Shown here: positions 5,864 through 8,754 of the stretch, one piece after another
Layout of the letters: the number at the start of each line of letters is the position of its first letter
Position numbering within the stretch: the first letter of the stretch is position 1
Assembly (NCBI GenBank): GCA_029067025.1
Contig: JAIEFH010000304.1
Location: 1-8,754, forward strand
Reading direction: 5' to 3'
Length of the DNA stretch: 8,754 nt
DNA from: Oscillospiraceae bacterium
GTDB lineage: Bacteria > Bacillota > Clostridia > Oscillospirales > Oscillospiraceae
The notes under the pieces: model-generated
Told to the model about the DNA's origin: nothing
What the model saw: only the letters and a program-made list of their open reading frames with translations
Database searches by the model: none
Program-made: the position numbers and the translations under genes

Positions 5864-7957
5864 TCACACCTGCCGTTTTTCCGCCCTCAGGACGATGTTC
5901 TCCCGCTCCACCGCCAGGCACAGGGTGTCCCCCTCTCCCAGCTGCTCGGACAGCAGCAGGTCGGCGGCGGGCTCCTCCACCCTCCGGCGCACCGCGCGGC
6001 GGATGGGTCGGGCCCCCTGCTCCCGCTCGAGCCCCGGGTCGGCCAGCAGGGACACCGCCTCCCACTTGGCGTCCAGATCCACTCCAAGCTCGGACAGCCG
6101 GCCCCGCACGCTGCCCAGCATCCGCAGGGCAATGCGCTCCATGTCCCGGCGCTCCAGGCGGTCAAACAGGATTACCTCGTCCAAGCGGTTGAGAAACTCC
6201 GGCTTGAACCGGCCCTTTAGCTCCGCCATCACCGCCTCCCGGCGCCTGTCGTCGGGATTTCCTCCGGCAAAACCCAGGGGGGGCGACTTGCTCACCAGCT
6301 TCTGCGCGCCGATGTTGGAGGTCATCACCACCACCGTGTTGCGGAAGTCCGCCTTTCTCCCCTGCCCGTCGGTGAGCTGGCCGTCCTCCATCACCTGTAA
6401 GAGGATGTTCTGCATATCGTCATGGGCCTTCTCCAGCTCGTCGAACAGCACCACCGACCAGGGGCGGCGGCGCACCTGCTCGGTGAGCTGGCCCCCCTCC
6501 TCGTGGCCCACATAGCCCGGAGGGGAACCCACCAGCCTGGATGTGGCGTGCTTTTCCATATATTCCGACATATCAAAGCGGATCAGCGCGTCCTCGCTGC
6601 CGAACAGCGCCGCCGCCAACGCGCGGCACAGCTCCGTCTTGCCCACGCCGGTGGGGCCCATGAACAGGAATACCCCGATGGGGCGGTTGGGCTCCTTCAG
6701 CCCCACCCGGCCGCGGCGGATGGCGGCCGCCACGGCGGACACCGCCTGATCCTGCCCCACCACTCTGCGGTGAAGCTCCCCCTCCAACTCCAGCAAACGA
6801 CGGGCTTCTCCCTTGGTGATGGACTCCAGAGGGATGCCCGTCCACTGGGCCAGCACCGCCGCGATCTCCTCCCGGCCCAACTCCCGGGCGGTGCCGCCCT
6901 TCTGGCGGCTCTGCTTGCGGTCCAGCTCCCGGCGGAAGTCCGCCTCCGCGTCCCGCAGCATGGCGGCCCGCTCAAAATCCTGCATGGCGATGGCCTGGGC
7001 CTTCTCCCGGGCCGCCCGCTCCGCCCGGTCGGACAGCGCCCGCAGGGTGATGGGCACCTCCTCCTCCACCCGCATCCGGGCCGCGCCCTCGTCAATGAGA
7101 TCGATGGCCTTGTCCGGCAGATAGCGGTCGGGCAGATAGCGCTGGGACAGCTCCACCGCCGCGTCGATGGCCTCGTCGGAAATGGTCAGGCCATGGTGTT
7201 CCTCATACCGGCGGCGCAGGCCCCGCAGGATGGCCTTGGCCTGGTCCGGGGTGGGCTCCGCCACCCGCACGGGCTGGAAGCGCCGCTCCAGGGCCGCGTC
7301 CTTCTCAATATACTTGCGGTATTCTTCCAGGGTTGTCGCGCCGACAACCTGTATTTCCCCCCGGCTCAACGCCGGCTTAAGAATGTTGGCCGCGTCGATG
7401 GCCCCCTCGGCGGAACCCGCCCCTACAATGTTATGGAGTTCGTCCAAAAACAGGATCACGTTGCCCGCCCGGCGCACCTCGGCCAGCACCTGGTTCACCC
7501 GCTCCTCAAACTCGCCCCGGTACTTGGTGCCCGCCACCATGGACACCAGGTCCAGGCTCAGCAGCCGCTTGCCCCGCAGGGGCTCGGGCACCGCCCCGGA
7601 TGCCATGCGCAGGGCCAGCCCCTCCGCCACCGCCGTCTTGCCCACGCCCGGCTCACCGATGAGGGCGGGGTTGTTTTTCGTGCGCCGGGCCAGGATCTGG
7701 ATTACCCGGCCCACCTCCTGCTCCCGGCCCACCAGGGGGTCCAGCGCGCCCAGCGCCGCCATCCGGGTCAGATCCCGGGAAAACCGGTCGGTAAGGCGGG
7801 TCTCCGCCCCCTCCCGGGCGCGGGGCCGCTCCTCCCGGTAGAGGGCCTGGGGGTCGCCCCCCGGCCTCCCGGCTGTATTTTGAGGCGTCTGCCGCCCTTT
7901 GTCCCGATCCATCATAAAAAAACCCCGCAATCTTTGAAAAATGCTCAGCCGTTCCAT
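5864..7957 (-). CDS. ClpC/ClpE-like AAA+ unfoldase lacking the Clp N-domain
   Basis: A 697-residue HSP100-type ATPase that should unfold proteins and feed them to ClpP. AAA domain 1 has Walker A GEPGVGKT (101-108), Walker B VILFLDE (167-173), pore loop KYRG (145-148) and arginine fingers near 225-226. A UVR-like coiled motif (about 325-345, DFERAAMLRDAEADFRREL) is typical of ClpC/ClpE. AAA domain 2 has Walker A GPTGVGKT (434-441), pore loop GYVG (481-484), Walker B VVLFDE (502-507), sensor 1 TSN (546-548) and sensor 2 GARPIRR (648-654). LGF at 561-563 matches the ClpP-docking tripeptide position. ClpC is normally about 810-820 residues; here the repeated Clp_N domain is missing and replaced by some 55 residues rich in Arg, Gly and Pro, without the ClpE zinc-finger cysteines. 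I chose the ATG at 7957 with GGGAG 8 nt upstream; a GTG at 7993 and an ATG at 7972 lack ribosome sites. A terminator follows directly. Confidence 0.93.
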   Translation of the reverse strand: MERLSIFQRLRGFFMMDRDKGRQTPQNTAGRPGGDPQALYREERPRAREGAETRLTDRFSRDLTRMAALGALDPLVGREQEVGRVIQILARRTKNNPALIGEPGVGKTAVAEGLALRMASGAVPEPLRGKRLLSLDLVSMVAGTKYRGEFEERVNQVLAEVRRAGNVILFLDELHNIVGAGSAEGAIDAANILKPALSRGEIQVVGATTLEEYRKYIEKDAALERRFQPVRVAEPTPDQAKAILRGLRRRYEEHHGLTISDEAIDAAVELSQRYLPDRYLPDKAIDLIDEGAARMRVEEEVPITLRALSDRAERAAREKAQAIAMQDFERAAMLRDAEADFRRELDRKQSRQKGGTARELGREEIAAVLAQWTGIPLESITKGEARRLLELEGELHRRVVGQDQAVSAVAAAIRRGRVGLKEPNRPIGVFLFMGPTGVGKTELCRALAAALFGSEDALIRFDMSEYMEKHATSRLVGSPPGYVGHEEGGQLTEQVRRRPWSVVLFDELEKAHDDMQNILLQVMEDGQLTDGQGRKADFRNTVVVMTSNIGAQKLVSKSPPLGFAGGNPDDRRREAVMAELKGRFKPEFLNRLDEVILFDRLERRDMERIALRMLGSVRGRLSELGVDLDAKWEAVSLLADPGLEREQGARPIRRAVRRRVEEPAADLLLSEQLGEGDTLCLAVERENIVLRAEKRQV

Positions 7958-8021
7958 GTGTTCCACTCCCATCGTCCGGTGGAATATCGTCACTTGGCAA
8001 GGATGGGAAATTTTTGCCCAA

Positions 8022-8051
8022 ATTATACATTTCTGCCTGTCAAAATTTCAT
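8022..8051 (-). promoter_or_regulatory. Weak candidate promoter for the Clp ATPase
   Basis: On the minus strand a perfect TATAAT (8022-8027) lies about 65 bp upstream of the chosen ATG. With an 18-bp spacer the -35 would be ATGAAA (8046-8051; 4 of 6). A perfect TTGACA (8038-8043) is also present but only 10 bp from the -10, too close to act with it. No CtsR or CIRCE heat-shock operator is visible. Confidence 0.4.
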
Positions 8052-8052
8052 A

Positions 8053-8080
8053 TTGCATTTTTCAAAAGATGTGGTACAAT
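8053..8080 (+). promoter_or_regulatory. Promoter of the ferredoxin gene
   Basis: TTGCAT (8053-8058) and TACAAT (8075-8080) are 16 bp apart, and the -10 is preceded by TGG, an extended -10. Transcription would begin near 8087, about 40 nt before the ATG, with GGAGGTG (8112-8118) as ribosome site. It points away from the Clp promoter in the same spacer. Confidence 0.6.
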
Positions 8081-8126
8081 AAGAAACGGTTCAAAACATT
8101 AACATTGCTTTGGAGGTGTATGTTAC

Positions 8127-8297
8127 ATGGCACGTAAAATTGGTGACGCCTGCGTCTCCTGCGGCGCTTGCGAGTCTGCCTGCCCCGTGGGCGCGATCTC
8201 TATGGGCAGCGATCACATGGAAATCGACGCCGGCGCCTGCATCGACTGCGGCGCTTGCGAGGGCACCTGCCCCATGGGCGCGATCGAGGCCGAGTAA
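8127..8297 (+). CDS. 2[4Fe-4S] clostridial-type ferredoxin
   Basis: A 56-residue soluble electron carrier. It has the two classic cluster-binding motifs: Cys9, 12, 15 and 19 (CVSCGACESACP) and Cys38, 41, 44 and 48 (CIDCGACEGTCP), the standard CxxCxxCxxxCP spacing, so both low-potential clusters should be present. The length matches clostridial ferredoxins of about 55 residues. In anaerobes such proteins take electrons from pyruvate:ferredoxin oxidoreductase and serve hydrogenases, Rnf and bifurcating enzymes; the partner here is unknown. The two halves are internal duplicates and share exact 16-base stretches at the DNA level. The ATG follows GGAGGTG at an 8-nt spacing. The gene has its own promoter and two terminators, so it is monocistronic. 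The opposite strand is also open but is a by-product of the codon pattern. Confidence 0.97.
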   Translation: MARKIGDACVSCGACESACPVGAISMGSDHMEIDAGACIDCGACEGTCPMGAIEAE

Positions 8298-8311
8298 TCT
8301 GTGAAACGCGA

Positions 8312-8355
8312 AAATCTCCCGCTCTCCCACCCGGAGGGCGGGAGATTTGCTTTTT
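8312..8355 (+). terminator. Rho-independent terminator of the ferredoxin gene
   Basis: AAATCTCCCGC (8312-8322) pairs perfectly with GCGGGAGATTT (8338-8348), followed by GCTTTTT. It starts 15 bp after the ferredoxin stop codon. The stem is 11 bp, with further pairing (CTCC with GGAG) possible in the loop. Confidence 0.92.
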
Positions 8356-8396
8356 GCCCGTCCTTTTTCCAAACTCTGGATGGGCAGATTTTTTCC
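8356..8396 (+). terminator. Second, tandem terminator
   Basis: GCCCGTCC (8356-8363) pairs with GGATGGGC (8378-8385) with one G-U, around a 14-nt loop, followed by AGATTTTTTCC. It begins directly after the U tract of the first terminator, so transcription from the ferredoxin gene would be stopped before the pckA region. Confidence 0.65.
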
Positions 8397-8510
8397 CTCT
8401 TTCCCGGTTCGTCAAAATGCTCCCATTTCTCCCTGCTGTTTCCAAAATCGGTTGGTTAAATCGCTGATTTTGTGGAAACTTTAACATTTAAACCCAAAAT
8501 ATCATGGATT
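8397..8510 (+). other. AT-rich gene-free spacer upstream of pckA
   Basis: This is part of a 348-bp gap between the ferredoxin and pckA. No open frame with a ribosome site is seen. It contains GGTTAAATC (8454-8462), repeated inverted as GATTTAACC (8507-8515), and the AT-rich stretch 8480-8500. The rest of the gap holds the terminators, promoter and leader listed separately. Confidence 0.5.
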
Positions 8511-8524
8511 TAACCGGGCGGTTA
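8511..8524. promoter_or_regulatory. Palindrome TAACCG-GG-CGGTTA, candidate operator of pckA
   Basis: A perfect 6-2-6 inverted repeat ends directly before the extended -10 of the candidate pckA promoter and so covers part of the -35 spacer. Its left half overlaps the GATTTAACC element. The position suits a repressor site. The cognate regulator is not identifiable from this window. Confidence 0.45.
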
Positions 8525-8533
8525 TGCTATACT
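8525..8533 (+). promoter_or_regulatory. Extended -10 of the candidate pckA promoter
   Basis: TGCTATACT is a TGn-extended -10 (hexamer at 8528-8533). No good -35 is found at 16-18 bp. Transcription would start near 8540, giving a leader of about 105 nt before the pckA ATG. A second -10-like TATAAT at 8621-8626 would start the RNA inside the ribosome site and is less likely. Confidence 0.55.
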
Positions 8534-8538
8534 GTGTA

Positions 8539-8589
8539 GCTGGTGGGAGACGGTTTTCCCACCGGCACCATTAGCTCGCGTCCGTCTCC
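8539..8589 (+). ncRNA. Structured pckA 5' leader with hairpin and possible pseudoknot
   Basis: GCTGGTGGGA (8539-8548) pairs with TCCCACCGGC (8557-8566), a 10-bp stem with one G-U and an 8-nt loop, GACGGTTT. The segment GGAGACGG (8546-8553), which spans the 3' side of the stem and the loop, is also perfectly complementary to CCGTCTCC (8582-8589). The two pairings are either mutually exclusive or, using the loop GACGG only, form an H-type pseudoknot. I recognise no known riboswitch class, and no U-tract terminator follows, so any control would more likely act on translation or RNA stability. Confidence 0.45.
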
Positions 8590-8645
8590 GTTTTCGGGCT
8601 CGGGCGCTGAAGTAATATACTATAATCTAGAGGAGGAACTTTGCT

Positions 8646-8754
8646 ATGGAAACCTATGGTCTGGAAAAGCTCGGCATCACCGGCATCAAGGAAATCGTTT
8701 ACAACCCCACTTATGAGCAGCTCTTTGAGGCGGAGATGGACCCCACTCTGGAGG
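8646..8754 (+). CDS. pckA: ATP-dependent phosphoenolpyruvate carboxykinase, N-terminus only
   Basis: This enzyme interconverts oxaloacetate plus ATP with phosphoenolpyruvate plus CO2 plus ADP. In fermenting anaerobes it can run either in the gluconeogenic direction or to fix CO2 on the way to C4 acids. Only the first 36 codons are in the window, beginning METYGLEKLGI. The stretch KEIVYNPTYEQLFEAEMDP at residues 15-33 closely matches the N-terminus of ATP-type PckA (E. coli has HDIVYNPSYDLLYQEELDP), with the same spacing from the start. The ATG follows AGGAGG at a 9-nt spacing (8631-8636). The nucleotide-binding and metal-binding sites lie beyond the right edge. The gene has its own promoter region with a palindrome and a structured leader, pointing to regulated expression. 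Confidence 0.9.
   Translation, partial: METYGLEKLGITGIKEIVYNPTYEQLFEAEMDPTLE

Noticed and set aside
8022..8043. Perfect TTGACA and TATAAT hexamers upstream of the Clp gene read as one promoter
   Set aside because: They are only 10 bp apart, far too close for sigma-A RNA polymerase.
6422..8137. A 571-codon open frame on the plus strand, opposite the Clp gene
   Set aside because: It is antisense to a clear AAA+ gene, low-complexity in Gly, His, Pro, Gln and Arg, has no domain or ribosome site, and arises from GC-rich codon usage.
8091..8372. A 93-codon open frame on the minus strand over the ferredoxin
   Set aside because: It is antisense to the eight-cysteine ferredoxin; the apparent internal repeats are just the mirror of the ferredoxin duplication.
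8473..8486. A cre-like (CcpA) site, TGGAAACTTTAACA, upstream of pckA
   Set aside because: It fits 12 of 14 positions of a degenerate consensus but lacks the central CG that defines cre sites, so it is likely chance in AT-rich DNA.

Overview
The window looks like chromosomal DNA from a GC-rich member of the Clostridia, most likely an Oscillospiraceae (Flavonifractor/Intestinimonas-like) gut anaerobe. This is inferred from the GC-rich genes with strong GGAGG-type ribosome binding sites, the prmC/DUF1385 pairing typical of Firmicutes, a ClpC/ClpE-type unfoldase, a clostridial 2[4Fe-4S] ferredoxin, and an ATP-type PEP carboxykinase. No phage, transposase, CRISPR, rRNA or tRNA sequence was seen.

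Layout. Positions 1-1529 (minus strand) carry DUF1385 (YqhQ family) followed by the 5' part of prmC, the release-factor glutamine methyltransferase. A good sigma-A-like promoter lies just upstream. Positions 1627-5271 (minus strand) hold a compact three-gene unit transcribed in the order lipoprotein, OmpR-type response regulator, membrane histidine kinase. The lipoprotein has four calcium-loop-like DxDxDG-type motifs. Positions 5272-5863 are AT-rich: a pair of perfect or near-perfect hairpins built around a repeated TGTGAYATAAT-like motif, an orphan 76-aa XRE/Cro regulator with a candidate operator, and a bidirectional terminator. Positions 5864-7957 (minus strand) encode a two-domain Clp AAA+ unfoldase that lacks the usual N-domain. 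From about 8000 onward the plus strand is used: a 56-aa ferredoxin (8127-8297), two stacked terminators, and then a structured leader and the first 36 codons of pckA.

How the genes relate. The lipoprotein and the two-component system probably form one surface-sensing unit, with the lipoprotein as an accessory sensor or target; that is inference from operon structure. DUF1385 and PrmC belong to a widely conserved translation-related neighbourhood (prfA is expected beyond position 1). The Clp ATPase and the ferredoxin are divergently transcribed from a 169-bp spacer. The ferredoxin and PckA are both central to anaerobic carbon and electron metabolism, but the tandem terminators suggest they are separately transcribed.

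I see no convincing new multi-gene system. The most worthwhile unexplained signals are the pckA leader, whose segments can form competing or pseudoknotted stems, the double-hairpin repeat upstream of the lipoprotein operon, and the N-domain-less Clp ATPase.
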